From Terana coerulea (lineage: Eukaryota; Basidiomycota; Agaricomycetes; Polyporales; Phanerochaetaceae): a DNA stretch of 64,000 nucleotides. The stretch is from positions 186,001 to 250,000 of the forward strand of contig JAKOGH010000733.1 of assembly GCA_024811115.1 (NCBI GenBank), given 5' to 3'. Under the pieces are notes generated by a model, which worked only from the letters and a program-made list of their open reading frames with translations, was not told the origin of the DNA and made no database searches. Position numbers and translations under genes: made by a program. Below are positions 32,338 through 51,543 of this stretch, piece after piece (within the stretch, counting starts at the first letter, position 1; each line of letters starts with the position of its first letter).

Positions 32338-33154
32338 TCTGTGAGCGTTCACGCTCCAGATGCAACAAAATCAACGGTCGTTGTCACATGTATCCTATGT
32401 TGCAAATGATCAATATGTCGCCGCGCGACGCGCAACAGGTTCTTACGGGGACCTGTCCCGTGGTCGCGCTCCACTCGTTTGTTCTCCTATCCCCTCGAGT
32501 GCATCTTGCTCTTTGTGCCATGTTGTATGTTAGGTGAAATGCTGTTACCTTGGGCTTCTGCCATGCCCAACCATTACTGTGTTACACATTGGTGTGACTC
32601 TTGAGACATGTACACGAAGGTTGATATGCCGAGCTTACGTCTCAACTGCTTTTGCCTTCGCTTTCAGATTTGAATTCAAGCTTTCGATCCTGGGAGGTGG
32701 ACGACCCCGTGGATACCGAAGCTGGCCCGAGGGGCACGGCAAGAAGAGTAGAGCAAGAGGCGGAGTTGAGCATACTTATTACCGTGCTTCTGAGGAGTTG
32801 CGCGGTCGTAGTCTCCGCATCTGCCTACAAAGGGTGCGAAGGTGCGAAGGATAAAACGGTGATGCATTGAAGAAGCAGAGCATAGCTGGTAGAGGAAGGC
32901 TGAAGGTGCGTGGTGTATAACACCTTTCATTTCCGGCCTTCTGACATAACATCCTACAGCACGAAAGTTTCGAAAGTTTAGCCACGTAATTACGCATGTT
33001 TGAGCGTGCAAGCACCGGTTGGTTCCCCTTCTGCCAACCTTGTTCAGAGCAACATTTCCGAGCAATATTCTCAGCAACATTCGCGGACGGTTTCATCGTC
33101 TTGGTACGACATCAAGACTATCATGAATATTCTCGGCGGCCTAACAGTTCGGCT
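32338..33154. other. Convergent 3' region RPS14 / TPR-CHAT
   Basis: It contains the 3' UTRs of both genes. Open frames of 70-130 codons on both strands have no family resemblance. No repeat or RNA gene recognised. Confidence 0.5.
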
Positions 33155-36100
33155 TCATGCACCGATGTGCACGTAGTTGACCCATCGTTCCAAACTGTCC
33201 GGCGCCTTCGACGCGGCCCACCTATTCCTCAACTTTGTCGTCGCCAACGCCAACGCACGCGCAGCCCCCTTGTAGCCGACCTCCGACGGATATCGTCCCT
33301 CCTGCGGTCGAAGCATCTCCGCGTAGAACAGCGTTGCGAGATCTGGGGCGTCCTCGTCTTTCATTTGCCACATGGTCCCAACGACGCTGCGGAAGCCCGA
33401 GACCTGCATCGCGGCGGCGAGATGCAGAGCTTCCTCTGATGCGCTGTCCACCGTCTGCTCGGCTGTGTGACAGGCGGACAAGAACGCGAATTCTGCGTGT
33501 GGGATGTGCGCTCCGATGATGTCGAGCAAGGTGAGCGGTTCGCTCGGATCGGACAGGATGAACGCGGAGTCGAAGGGCTGGCCCGGGACCAGGTGCCCGT
33601 GGCATGCGAAGTGAACCCAGTTCGCCGCTTTGAGCCTGTCAACCACACTGCTCGCCGTCGCCTGTTCTCCTTCAATCACGTCCACAGCCAGACGGGAATC
33701 AGCAGCCGTTCCCAAACCTTGGATGACTCTCAGCTCCTCGCTTACGCGGGCTAAGGATGCGTCAACTTGTGCAACGGCGAGGAGGACCGGTGAGCGTTCT
33801 GCGCAGGTGTTGTGGGTCTTCAATCGGGCTTCGATCAAGGCGGTGATGGTCGGTGTGTATGAGGAGACGTACAGGTCTGAGAGGTAACGTTCATCGTCTT
33901 CATCGTATGCTGCATGCAGTGGTAGACCGCACATGGCGGACGTAGGACACCACCAGATTCGAGAGCCATGAGGGATATCAAGACCCTCCAGCGTGCGCAC
34001 AACGGGACTGACAAGCGAGTCCCATAGCGCCGTAAGGGTGGAATGTAATATTTTCCGGTACGCCCGTGGTCTACTTCCGAGACGACCCTCGCTGCGCCCC
34101 TCCAATAGTCTGTTTGAGAGAGTACTCATGTTGTCGTAGAAGTCGTCCGATAGAGGGACGCAGACAGGAGCGCGTGAATGGAGTATAATCAGGGCATCCG
34201 AGCGATGCTGGTTGTGGGTGACAATGATGATGGGGCCTTCGACAGCTGCGTCCCGGAGTGTGTCGAATTGGGGGAGTCTCAGAAAGTCGGACAAGTATGG
34301 TTTCGTCCGGATCTCCTGAATAAGCTCATCCATCTTCGCAGACAGCTCTCGTTTAGTTTTGAGCATAGAGCCAATATGATCTTCGCCGAAGCGTCGAGCC
34401 TGAGGTATGGGTCCATCCGCCTCTGTGGCATGTGCACGACTTGCTTTGGTTTGAGATAGAAGAGGTGAGGTTGTAAGCGCGTCTAACTGTTGGGCAATGC
34501 GTGCAAAATCATGGCTTAGCTCCTCATCCTCTTGCTCCAGACGGTCCAATGGGGTCCTGAAGCGTCGCAGCTGAGACCAAAGAAGTGACCTCCCCTGCTC
34601 CAAAATCTGCACCGCGGTTGCGAAATCACCCTGCTCGATTGCGTACGACGCACCATCCAGTGTGAGCGAGCTTGCCTCCCGAATAACCTGATGCTGCCTC
34701 TCGAGGTTAGGGTGAATGACCAGTGTACGTTCCAGCAGCTCCGTGCATCTCCGATACGCGTGGAGTGTGGATGGATCCCCTTCCTGTCGCCCGATGCGTG
34801 CCCAGGACGAAGCAGCCTCAAGCTGAGCAGAGGCGGGACCGAAGTGGGTGATGTCGTTCGCGCAGGATTCAAGCAACTCAAGGCATTCTTTCACCATTTC
34901 CTCCTTGTTGTTGGCTGTTGGCTGTTGAGACATAAGGTGTAGCCGGAGCGCTAGAACATGGAGGGAAACATGTTGGTGAGGGTGCCCAGGAGGTGTCAAT
35001 GCAAGAGCGTCACGTTGGAGCATGATCGAGTCCTCAAGATCCTGCATCTCACCAATCTGTCTAAAGCGAAGTTGAAGTGCGCCTCCCAGATTGATGAGAG
35101 AGGTATCTCGGTCAGGGTGCCCGGGAAGTCGCAACTCTAAGGCCTCGCGCTGCAATGAAATGAATTCATCGAGGTCTTGCATCTCACCGAGTTGCTCGAA
35201 GCGGATCTCTAGCGCAACTGCGAGGTTGCCAAGGTTAATGTGTCGGGCATGATGTCCGGGAGGAGTTAGTGCAAGAGCGTCCCGCTGTAGCAAGATGGAG
35301 TCCTCAAGATCCTGCCTCTCCCCAGTCTTTCAAAGCGGGTTTGCAGCGCAACTGCCAGGCGTGCGAGAGAGGTGTGCCAGTCGGGATCTCCAGGAGGAGT
35401 CAATGCCAAGGCTTCGCGCTGTAGTGAGATGGAGTCTTCGAGATCCTGGACCTGGCCAACATGATTGAAGCGGGCATGGAGCGCACGCGCTAGGCTGCTG
35501 AGTAATATGTGCCGATCAGGGTGCCCAGAGGGCCGCAGCTCCAAGGCCTGGCGTTGCAGCGAAACGGAGTCCTCGAGGTCTTGAATATGACCGACCATCT
35601 CGAACCGGATCTGCAGCGCACTCGACAGGTTGTACAGGGGGTAGTGCCGGAAAGGGTTTTCAGGAGGTAGCAGCTCGAGCGTTTCGCGCTGTAGCGAGAT
35701 GGAGTCGTCAAGATCTTGCATTTGACCGATCTGCTCGAAGCGGGTTCGCAGCGCGATTGCCAGATTGCCGAGGGGGATGTACCGGTTGGGGTGCCCGGGA
35801 GGTACGAGCTCCAGGGCTTCACGCTGCATCGAGATGGAGTCCTCAAGGTTCTGCAGCTCGCCAACCTGCGTGAAGTAGGTAAGTAGCGCAAGTGATAGGT
35901 TGGTGAGGGGAGCCTGCCGGTCAGGGTGTCCGGGAGGAGTCAACGCGAGCGCATCGCGTTGTATTGTGATGGACTCCTCGAGGTCTTGCATCTGACCAGT
36001 CTTCTCAAAACGGATTCTCAGTGCACCTGCCAGGTTGTTGAGGGAGTTGGGCCGGAGACGGTGCCCGGGAGGCCGCAGCTCCCCGACTTCGCGTTGTAGT

Positions 36101-36626
36101 GAGATGTAGTCGTCGAGATCCTGCATCTGACCGAGCTGATCAAAACGAATTCGGAGGGAGCCGACTATGCTGGTGAGGCAATCGTGCCGTAGAGGGTGCC
36201 CAGGAGGACATAAGGCAAGGGCCCCTCGGTGCAGTGCGATGGCGGCATTTAAGTCCTGAATCTTGCCAAACTGCTCGTATTGATTGTCGCAGACCCGTGC
36301 GAGCGACAAAAAACCACTGATTGATCAGAAACGGTGGGAGAAGTTGAGGGGGAGTTGTGGCTATCATGAGGCTGGTCGTCAGCGGCCTTATCAGGGTCCG
36401 AGGGAATGCCTGTTTCTATGGCTTCATCATGCACTACGTCCGTAGGAGTGAGTGAATCGTGTTGGTGAGGCTCATTGTCAGCTAGGGATGGGGACTCGGA
36501 TAATAGATATCGTAGCCGTTCCGCGATGCCGTCGTTTTCTTCATTCAGAGTCGGTTTCGTCGGAGTTCTCCGAGTCCCGGCTTGCAAGTTTGAGTACATG
36601 CTGGCACTAGAGGAATCATCGACCAA
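33155..36626 (-). CDS. TPR-CHAT protein (caspase-like protease with ten TPR repeats), two frame breaks
   Basis: From the ATG at 36626: a disordered acidic N-terminus of about 100 residues, then ten tandem 45-residue TPR-like repeats (consensus around LEDSISLQREALxLxPPGHP...NLAxALxxRFxQxGxMQD), then a helical linker, then a C-terminal CHAT domain. The CHAT histidine is in NWVHFACHGHL (about 33600) and the cysteine in AFLSACHTAEQ (about 33470), the dyad order of the caspase clan. The family is expanded in Agaricomycetes; bacterial TPR-CHAT proteases act in defence, but the fungal role is unknown. Two one-base deletions break the frame: at the A6 run 36308-36313 (minus T6, upstream of the first repeat) and at C4 35320-35323 (minus G4, between repeats seven and eight). 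Restoring one base in each run would continue the repeat register, so consensus errors are likely. Confidence 0.85.
34950..36260 (-). repeat. 135-bp tandem repeat array encoding TPR units
   Basis: Ten units of about 135 bp, each encoding one 45-residue TPR-like repeat. The most conserved codons encode LQREAL, PPGHP and QDLE. Units differ enough at third positions that this is an old array. Confidence 0.8.
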
Positions 36627-37425
36627 GGCCAGGAGATGCCGTTGTCCGGCGGGATAATAAGATAGAATGAGTTTGTACCGTGCTGTATACTATGAGCTTT
36701 CGTATGCGGTGTACAGCTGATGCAAGTACATACTGGACCGTCGACGGGAGCAGAGGAAGGTTGTGGACAGGAGTAGACAATGTTGAACAATTGCGAGTTT
36801 GGCGGCAGGCATGGGTGTTCTGTCCAACACAGGTCTACTAGTCGTGCACAGCCTATGCGTCAGTGGGCGTTAGTCACAACATGAGGCAGCGGTTCTGTCA
36901 GTGCAGCACGTACAACTAAACCCTATATGTGCCCACGGTCATCACGGATCGAACAGGCCTCGTGGATATCTTTCCACTTGAAATGGGATATAAACACTGT
37001 CATGGTTCTGAGAGGGCTCGCGGAGGAAGTTAGGTGTAGTATCGGAAGTGATGATGTTGAACGAGGAAGAGACGACGGGGGCGTATCCGAATTTGGAAGG
37101 CAGAGGCATTGGAATCAAACACAGCCAAACAAAAGTGGGGTGACCTGCGGCTGAAGTTTCGACCAGAATTTGACTCAGAGCCCAGCGCAAGGTGCATCAA
37201 CATCATCTAATAACATACCAATGTGTATAGGCTACATAGTATCCACAAATTTCTCATGTGTCGTATACCGCACAACTCCTTTGTACCCACACGTTTCAAA
37301 CAACCGTGGCAAGGACGGCTGAGAAACAGAAGGACGGAGTAGTATGCGCCCCTGAGTACATTATATATCTATCAAAAACAAGCCATCCCTATACCACCTA
37401 CAAAATCCGAAGACAAGAAATATTG
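36627..37425. other. Intergenic, TPR-CHAT to BEACH gene
   Basis: It holds the promoter of the TPR-CHAT gene and the 3' flank of the BEACH gene, both on the minus strand. No supported feature. Confidence 0.5.
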
Positions 37426-45186
<7,761 letters not shown>

Positions 45187-45456
45187 CAGCCGTCACCGCC
45201 GCGTGATCACCACGCGAGCGTGTCGACCTTCTCTCAGGCGCCGTCCGGAAGTTTGAACTTGCGTTTCGCCTTCGTCTCTCTCGTCGTCTCGTCAGGTCTC
45301 ACGAACTGGATTCGCCCTTCCAACAGTCGCTACATCGTTAAGGACAACAACGTATCTTAATCAACTCTTCATTTCAATAATCCAGCGGGTCTGCATCGAC
45401 TTCTCGCACCCTGGTACTCAATCTTTCAACACCCGACCAACCGCTATACATCTATC
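45187..45456. promoter_or_regulatory. 270-bp bidirectional promoter, BEACH gene / Kre9-like gene
   Basis: The start codons of two divergent genes are 270 bp apart, so both promoters must overlap here. No TATA box is obvious on either strand. Confidence 0.5.
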
Positions 45457-46258
45457 ATGTTGGGCATATCTTGGAAGGCTATGTCTGTGACTGTGGCTCT
45501 GGCTTCTCTTGTCTCAGCAAAGCTCTACGGGACTTCTCCGATTGCCAGTACCGTCTGGAGTGCAGGACGCTCGCAATCTGTGTCTTGGATGGACGACAAC
45601 ACCGCTCCCCGTTTGACCCAGCTGGGGTCTATGGATATTGAGCTTTTGTCTGGAGATGACGTGAGTCCAACCAACGAAGTCTGTAGCTTGTTATCGTTCA
45701 ACCCCTGCTTGCAGACCGTTGTAGCGACTTTGGCGCAAGCAGTCGATCCCAGCAGCAAATCGCGGGAAGTCTGGATTTCTCCGGCTTGGGGACAAAACGG
45801 GTCCGATTTGTACGTTAAACGTACTGCTTCGCTGCTTGTACCAACTGTAACACCGCTTTTCTAGTTACCTGCGCTTCAGCTTCAACAAGCAGCCCAAATA
45901 TTCTGTTTATACTGCCTCTTTTATGATCCTCGACATGGCTTCTTCCATCCCTCCTATTGGCCAGATCTCCGCCGACGATGACACCACTGGTCTATCTGAA
46001 GGCTTCTACACACCCTACATTACGTACACCTTACCGAACGCGACCTCGGTGGCCGCCTTGGCACCTGAGCGTACGACCTCCAGACCTGCTCCGACCATGC
46101 CGCCTGTCAGCAGTGAAGACGAAGACGCCTATCTACAATCTCACGACTTCAAGAAAAACTCCGCTTTTACCTGGCAACATATCGACTTCGAAAGGGTCAA
46201 GTTCCGATTGGTCTTCATCTTATGGCCGGCTCTCGTCGGTATTACCATGGCTTTGTAG
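45457..46258 (+). CDS. Kre9/Knh1-like secreted, probably GPI-anchored protein
   Basis: Exons 45457-45660, 45715-45809 and 45865-46258 give 230 aa. An N-terminal signal peptide (VTVALASLVSA) is followed by a Kre9/Knh1-type N-terminal domain (PIASTVWSAGRSQSVSWMDD, LRFSFNKQPKYSVYTASFMI), then a Ser/Thr/Pro-rich stretch and a C-terminal hydrophobic tail (FRLVFILWPALVGITMAL) that fits a GPI-anchor signal. Family members are linked to beta-1,6-glucan and the cell wall. The first intron is 54 nt without an in-frame stop, so its retention would insert 18 residues. Confidence 0.85.
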
Positions 46259-46794
46259 CAACAGGATCCGGACTTCTATCTTTCCGACTGTACTTTTACT
46301 TCTGTTCAGGTTCACCTCCATTCACCTTTGTATCGTTAAATTTGTCCAGATCAGCTTCGCCAGAAACTGTAATACATTTGTGATCGTGAGTCTTATGATA
46401 TAATCCTAGCTTTTCACACCTGACTATCTGTACACGTTGGTAGTCGCATATGCGAATAGACGTGCCTTGGCGTGAAACTCGTGGTAGTGGTTGCGACAAC
46501 GTCTGAGCCCCATCGTGTATGCGCGCACGACGGCGCCCGTTTGATACATGTGTTTGGGCGCGTGAGATGTCTCATCCCCATAGTGTGTCTCTCTCGGGCA
46601 TTATTCAGCATGACATCGCTGTAACACCCGGCGATCAGCTATCTCTGTTGCGGCGTTCATGGATGCTATTTGTGTTGCATTATAGAGACTTGTGGCGGTA
46701 CATGGTGAAGGAGATAGAACTCCATCCCTTTCGCGCGTCGCAGCATCGGATCCCAGTCACTCAAGTCGTCCCTCACTAACAGACTAACGTTGCC
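46259..46794. other. Intergenic before Gal80-like copy 1
   Basis: 3' flank of the Kre9-like gene and promoter of the oxidoreductase. No supported feature besides AT-rich patches. Confidence 0.45.
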
Positions 46795-48102
46795 ATGCCC
46801 GCTCCCATTCGTCTAGGTGTCATAGGTCTCTCCGTCTCAGGTGGCTGGGCTTCGACGCTCCTCGCTCCCATCCTACCTCCCGCAGCGCTTGCCGCAAAAT
46901 ACAAGCTTACGGCGCTCGCCACACGGTCTTCCGAGTCTGCCGCTGCGACAGCAAAGAAGTATTCGGATCAGCTTGGCCACACAGTCGAAGGCATACCATG
47001 GTCCTGAAGGAGCCAAGGACATCGCTAACGACCCTGAGGTAGACATGGTCGTGGTCGTTGTAAAGGTCGGCGAGCATAGAAATGCGGCAATTCCGGCCAT
47101 CCGAGGCGGGTAAGACAGTCTTCGTGGAGTGGCCGCTCGGCAAGAACATCGAGGAGGCGAAGGAGCTTGCGGATCTGGCTCGAGAGAGGGGCACGAGGAG
47201 TGTTATCGGAACTCAGGCTCTGCAAAGCCCTGCGCTGCGCAAGGTAAGCCTTTGTTGTTACCTTCACTAGCTGAGCATTCTATTGACATGCGAGTTTGTG
47301 ATAGGCCATTGAAGCTGTGAAATCTGGAGCCATTGGTAAGATTGTTGGTTCTTCAGTGGTACGCTAATGCACCGTATTCTACGTCAAGCGAAATCTGAGT
47401 ATCGCTGACGGTGACTGGTAGATTGCCACCTGCCCGGCAGAACGTGGGTTCTGGGGTCCTACCATCAGCGACAGAGCTGTGTATCTGAAGGATGCTGACA
47501 GTGGTGCGTTCTGTTTGGCATCTGGTACCTCCTCTGAATCTAATAGACTACACTCTGCAGGTGCTTCACTCCTGGACATCTCTGTCGGGCACTTCCTCTC
47601 CGGCTTTATCGCCTTGCTGGGCGACTTTGCCTCCGTCGCAGGTACCTTCGCGACTCTCTACCCGACTGCGGACGTTGTACGCGCGGACGGCACTAAGACT
47701 GGAGAGACCGTTGCGCGGACCGCCGAGGACCAGATCTCATTTTCTGGCACGTTGAAGTCGGGCGCGGTTGTTTCGTTCCACATACGTGGCCTCAGCTCTG
47801 CCAAGCCTGGGCGTGCACCCTTCGAGTGGATCATCGACGGCGAGGAGGGTACAATCCGCATCTCGGGCAGCAGCTCGTTCTACCACATCGCCCACCCGGA
47901 GAACGTGTTCATCAACGGCGAGAAATGGGTGCCGACCGAACCGCTGGTTAATTTCACGGGGAACTTGGCGGCTGCGTGGGGCGAGATTGTCAAGGGTGAT
48001 GAGGGCGTGTATCCGACATTTGAGGATGCATACAAGGTGCACCGGGTGATTAATGCGGTGCGAAAGAGCGCACGTGAGGGTGTCCGGATTTCTGTTGAGT
48101 AG
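46795..48102 (+). CDS. Gal80-like Gfo/Idh/MocA oxidoreductase, copy 1, two frame breaks
   Basis: Exons about 46795-47243, 47305-47358, 47422-47503 and 47561-48102. The N-terminal Rossmann fold is seen in IRLGVIGLSVSGGWA and VDMVVVVVKVGEH; the substrate-domain junction motif is VFVEWPLGKN (an EKP-type motif with EWP as in Gal80). The C-terminal alpha/beta domain has GHFLSGFIALLGDFASVAGT and ends KSAREGVRISVE. Family enzymes oxidise sugars or sugar derivatives with NAD(P), while Gal80 itself is a regulatory member, so catalysis is not assured. Two extra bases break the frame, one near 46990-46996 (before YHGPEGAKDIAND) and one at about 47101-47102 (in AIEAGKTVF). Apart from these the gene looks intact. 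Confidence 0.85.
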
Positions 48103-49180
48103 TGGGATGAAGATGTGGTTGTACCGTGAGTAGATGCATGCTTGACACAGGTTCGGGGTGCCAGTAACTGCTTGTAGGTGTTGTCGTTGTATAATATCAG
48201 TCAACCCTTTCCCCGCCAATCCTATTTGGACTCGCCGTTCTACTTGCGCAGTCTCTAGACACCGTCTAGGTCGGCGACAAGGACCGAAGTACGCATGTCT
48301 CCCTGAAAAAATGACCACCCAATAACGCTGGCACTAAAGCACTTGAAGATCGAGAAAGCCGATGACCTGACTAACCTCCTCTGGATTGTTGAGATGAGCA
48401 CGGGAACAGCTAACATCTTCCCTTGTCGCAGCAGTATGAACGCGCCCAAGCAATCAACTCCTCAACATTGCGCAAAGGCGCAATACAAATTCTTTCCATG
48501 CATGTGAGCCAGCTTGATGGCTGCAAAGGATCCGGGCATGATGCATGATGTCCAGAAAGGGTCCTATGTATCCGACAGGTGCGGAGCAAACTTTGTGTTC
48601 AGAAGCACGAAGTGCTCATTGATTTATGACAGGCCGCTTTGGGATTACTTGGCCATTTTTCGGCGGCGTCTACAATTCCTAAAGACGATATTTCGCTGAA
48701 GCTTGCATCACGATATTTGCATTTTTGGATGATCACTGGTTGATTTGCCTGCAACACCCAGTATTGCGGGATTGTGACACGCGCAATTCTGGGAAGTTCT
48801 ATTGTCGTTGGTGCAATTACGATAACATCGACACCCAGGGCCCCGAAGGTTAGCAATTCAACCCCTACGCCCTCATCCGTACGCGGTACTAAGCTCATGG
48901 AAATGGGGCCGGAGTGCGATGTGGAGGCTGTTTAATGCATGGAAAACGGCCAAGACCTGTGTACATGGACCAAACCCCATGTGGCCAACCTTGGCTACGG
49001 ATGGTATACCAATTCGTATATTTCGAGATTTTCCATCGCGTTGCTCACTTATTTGTGTTTCTTTGCGAAGCTTGAGCCTGCTCCTGGACGTATATAAGCT
49101 GCCTGGCCAGAGCGTACTACACTCCAGAGCAGCAGAACTACTCTTCCAGCACTTCCACACTACTACTTGCCTCAACAACC
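48103..49180. other. Intergenic, Gal80-like copy 1 to lectin
   Basis: About 1.1 kb without recognised coding sequence. The lectin TATA box is at 49091-49098. Confidence 0.45.
49091..49098 (+). promoter_or_regulatory. TATA box of the lectin gene
   Basis: TATATAAG about 90 bp upstream of the start codon at 49181. Confidence 0.6.
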
Positions 49181-49778
49181 ATGGGTGTCACCGTTCTCGC
49201 CACCGGCACTTACACTATCAAGAATGTGTCCTACAGCAACTCGGCTGACCTCCCCAACAATAACGACAACCAAAGCGTCGAGGCAGCCTCTGACGACAGC
49301 ACCACCAATTATCAGGTACAGTGCTGCATTCGCTCACTGTGCCCAGTACACGTTCATTCTAACGTCGCGGCTGTTATGTGCATCAGTGGGTGATCACGAA
49401 GCTCAGCAACGGCAACTACACCATCAAGAACGTCGGAAAGAGCAACTACGCCTACGTCGGCCCTAAGCCTGGCAACAACACCCACGTCGTCGGCAAGTCC
49501 ACCTCCCGCGAATGGCGCATCGCGGGCACGGGCACCGATGACGAATACACGTATGTGGCCAGCGTGTTCGCGCCCACCTTCGACTGACATTCCTCCCAGG
49601 ATCGCTCCTTCCGACGAGGACAACTACTGGGGCCTGAAGGACAACGGCTCTGGTACCCCCGTTAGTCTTACTGATACTCGGAAAGCGCGTTCCACTAATG
49701 AAGTGCTTTTCCGAACAGATCGAGCTGCGCACCGGCAGCACCGATGATACTAACCAGTGGGTCATCAAGAAGCCCTGA
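49181..49778 (+). CDS. Small beta-trefoil (ricin-B-like) lectin
   Basis: Exons 49181-49315, 49387-49550, 49600-49660 and 49719-49778 give 139 aa. There is no signal peptide, as is usual for cytosolic fruiting-body lectins. Three internally related blocks are visible: GTYTIKNVSYSNSA, GNYTIKNVGKSNYAYVG and EDNYWGLKDNGSGTPIEL, each followed by a W-x-I type strand (QWVITKL, EWRIAGT, QWVIKKP). This matches the short ricin-B-like fungal lectins that bind glycans and serve in defence against fungivores; some members are toxic to invertebrates. Sugar specificity cannot be read from sequence. Introns are 71, 49 and 58 nt. Confidence 0.75.
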
Positions 49779-50376
49779 GTAGCTTTCTTGGTTGCCGCGA
49801 CTGTGTAGGAAATGGCACGTCGGACTCGGAGCGTGGATCGGTTTGAACGAAATGACTGCTATCTGAGAAACGGTTGGAATATCTTCATTATCATGTAAAA
49901 TCTGGAAAACCTTTGTATACTATTGTACGTCGAATGCACGAAAAGTGGATGAAATAGGGGTTGGTGCTCGTACTGATGGTCCTGCATCGAGGTATAAGAG
50001 GCCTTGGGTTGTTAACATGACACGCCGGACACACACGGTGGCTTGCAAATTCTCCTCATGAACACTGTCTTATACGTTTGTAGTGGCTATCTCAGGCCTC
50101 AGTCTAGAACTTATATTTTGCCTCCTTGTGAGCATACTAGAGCTGGACTATACTCGTTATCTATCCTAGGTTGTACATAGCATGAGTCCGCCTCAGCCTG
50201 AGGCTGCTTCACGAACGTGCTTACTAAGCAATAGCACGCTTTGCAGCCTTGGGCGCTTGGTGAGTCCGCCGGCATTTGCCTTGATGTCTGATGGATCTGG
50301 AGACTGTTTGACGCGCTGTAGCCTGTCTGGGTCCAAAAACACCCGCGCCGCTGCTTGGCATGGAAGGGCATGGACT
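49779..50376. other. Intergenic, lectin to foldback element
   Basis: 3' flank of the lectin gene. Nothing recognised. Confidence 0.5.
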
Positions 50377-50574
50377 CCGGATGCAGCTAGTCTTGTCCCC
50401 ATCCCCTCCTTCCGGATTTGGGAACTCCGTCAGGAGGGTCTGGCGTCTCCCCAACGGTGGAGAGGGGGCATCGCCTTCGTCAGTTTCTGACGAGCGCTTA
50501 TGTCAACTTGAGACTCGTAGTTCAAATCCTGCACTCGCAGCATTGACGTATGCCTTGGCTGACTTGACAGGCGG
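50377..50574 (+). repeat. Foldback left arm
   Basis: About 198 bp, inverted relative to 50924-51123. Confidence 0.85.
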
Positions 50575-50923
50575 AATGTATGCGTATATCCGTGATTTTA
50601 TGTAATTTTAGAATGAATTTCAGGCGGCATATGTGCTCCACAGCGGCTATACAACCTCCTGGCTGAGATTAACTGGACTTCATTGCTTCTTCACGGTGTT
50701 CAGCACTTCTGGCTTGGTTGGCTTATTCAAAAGGGTCATAAATAAAGTTGATAATATTGCTTGACCCACCTGAACATTGTAAAGGTATCAAAGCCTGGTT
50801 TTTGCCGGCCAAGTAGCCAGTCAGCTCATTTCTGCCCAGCTAACTCACATCAACAATTGCACAACAAGGGAAGGGTAAAAAATGTGAATTTGTGCTTTAA
50901 AATCACATATATGTGTATACATC

Positions 50924-51123
50924 CCGCCTGTTAAGTCAGCCAAGGCATACCTCAATGCTGCGAGTGCAGGATTTGAACTACAAGTCTCAAGTTGACATAA
51001 GCGCTCATCGAAACTGACGAAGGCGATGCCCCCTCTCCACCGTTGGGGAGACGCCAGACCCTCCTGACAGAGTTCCCAAATCCGGAAGGAGGGGATGGGG
51101 ACGAGACTAGATGCAGCAGCCGG
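50924..51123 (-). repeat. Foldback right arm
   Basis: About 200 bp, reverse complement of 50377-50574 with few substitutions. Confidence 0.85.
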
Positions 51124-51543
51124 ACATCACCAGCGCTCGAGTCACCGCAGTGTTGGTAAAAGTACTAGTATGGAGAACAATCTACAGCATCGTAAGTATC
51201 TGCTTTCGTCACACATGTATCGAACTTCGGCTCATAAGTCCTTGCCACAGTAAAGTGGACCTCTGCTGCATTATATCACCCCCAAGCCAGGCTTCCATTC
51301 TGAAGCGGATAGACATCCACTCAGGCACTGGGTTTATGTTCTTGTCAACCGTAGGTTCTCTCGTCAACTTACATTTCCATACAGTCTCGCAGTCACAAAC
51401 TTACTATGCTGCAAGCAGGATGATTTATATTGTTCGCTAACGTATTGCGGCACAAGCAGTGGCCATCGTGGAGATGTCGACAAAGTGAACTTTGGTGACC
51501 AATGCATCAATTATGGTACGCAGCAATAGTAGTTGACTAGTAC
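51124..51543. other. Intergenic, foldback to LTR
   Basis: About 420 bp between the foldback element and the left LTR. No gene recognised. Confidence 0.5.

Larger units (their letters stand above)
50377..51123. mobile_element. 747-bp foldback element with about 200-bp inverted arms
   Basis: The left arm 50377-50574 and right arm 50924-51123 are near-perfect reverse complements (a handful of mismatches, mainly near the ends) around a 349-bp AT-richer spacer with no coding capacity. Both arms end in CCGG on the outside and CCGCC/GGCGG on the inside. Each arm contains a tRNA-like 3' end: GTTCAAATCC (Pol III B-box-like) followed by ACTCGCAG, which resembles the acceptor end of a leucine-type tRNA. 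No transposase is present, so this is a non-autonomous foldback/MITE-like element or a head-to-head pair of a tRNA-related repeat. Confidence 0.8.

Noticed and set aside
34950..36260. Regularly spaced repeats considered as a CRISPR-like array
   Set aside because: The 135-bp periodicity encodes TPR units in a single long reading frame of a eukaryotic gene; there are no unique spacers between identical repeats.
50480..50560. Possible complete tRNA gene in the foldback left arm
   Set aside because: Only the 3' half (B-box and acceptor end) is tRNA-like; no pairing 5' acceptor, D arm or A-box could be found at the right distance.
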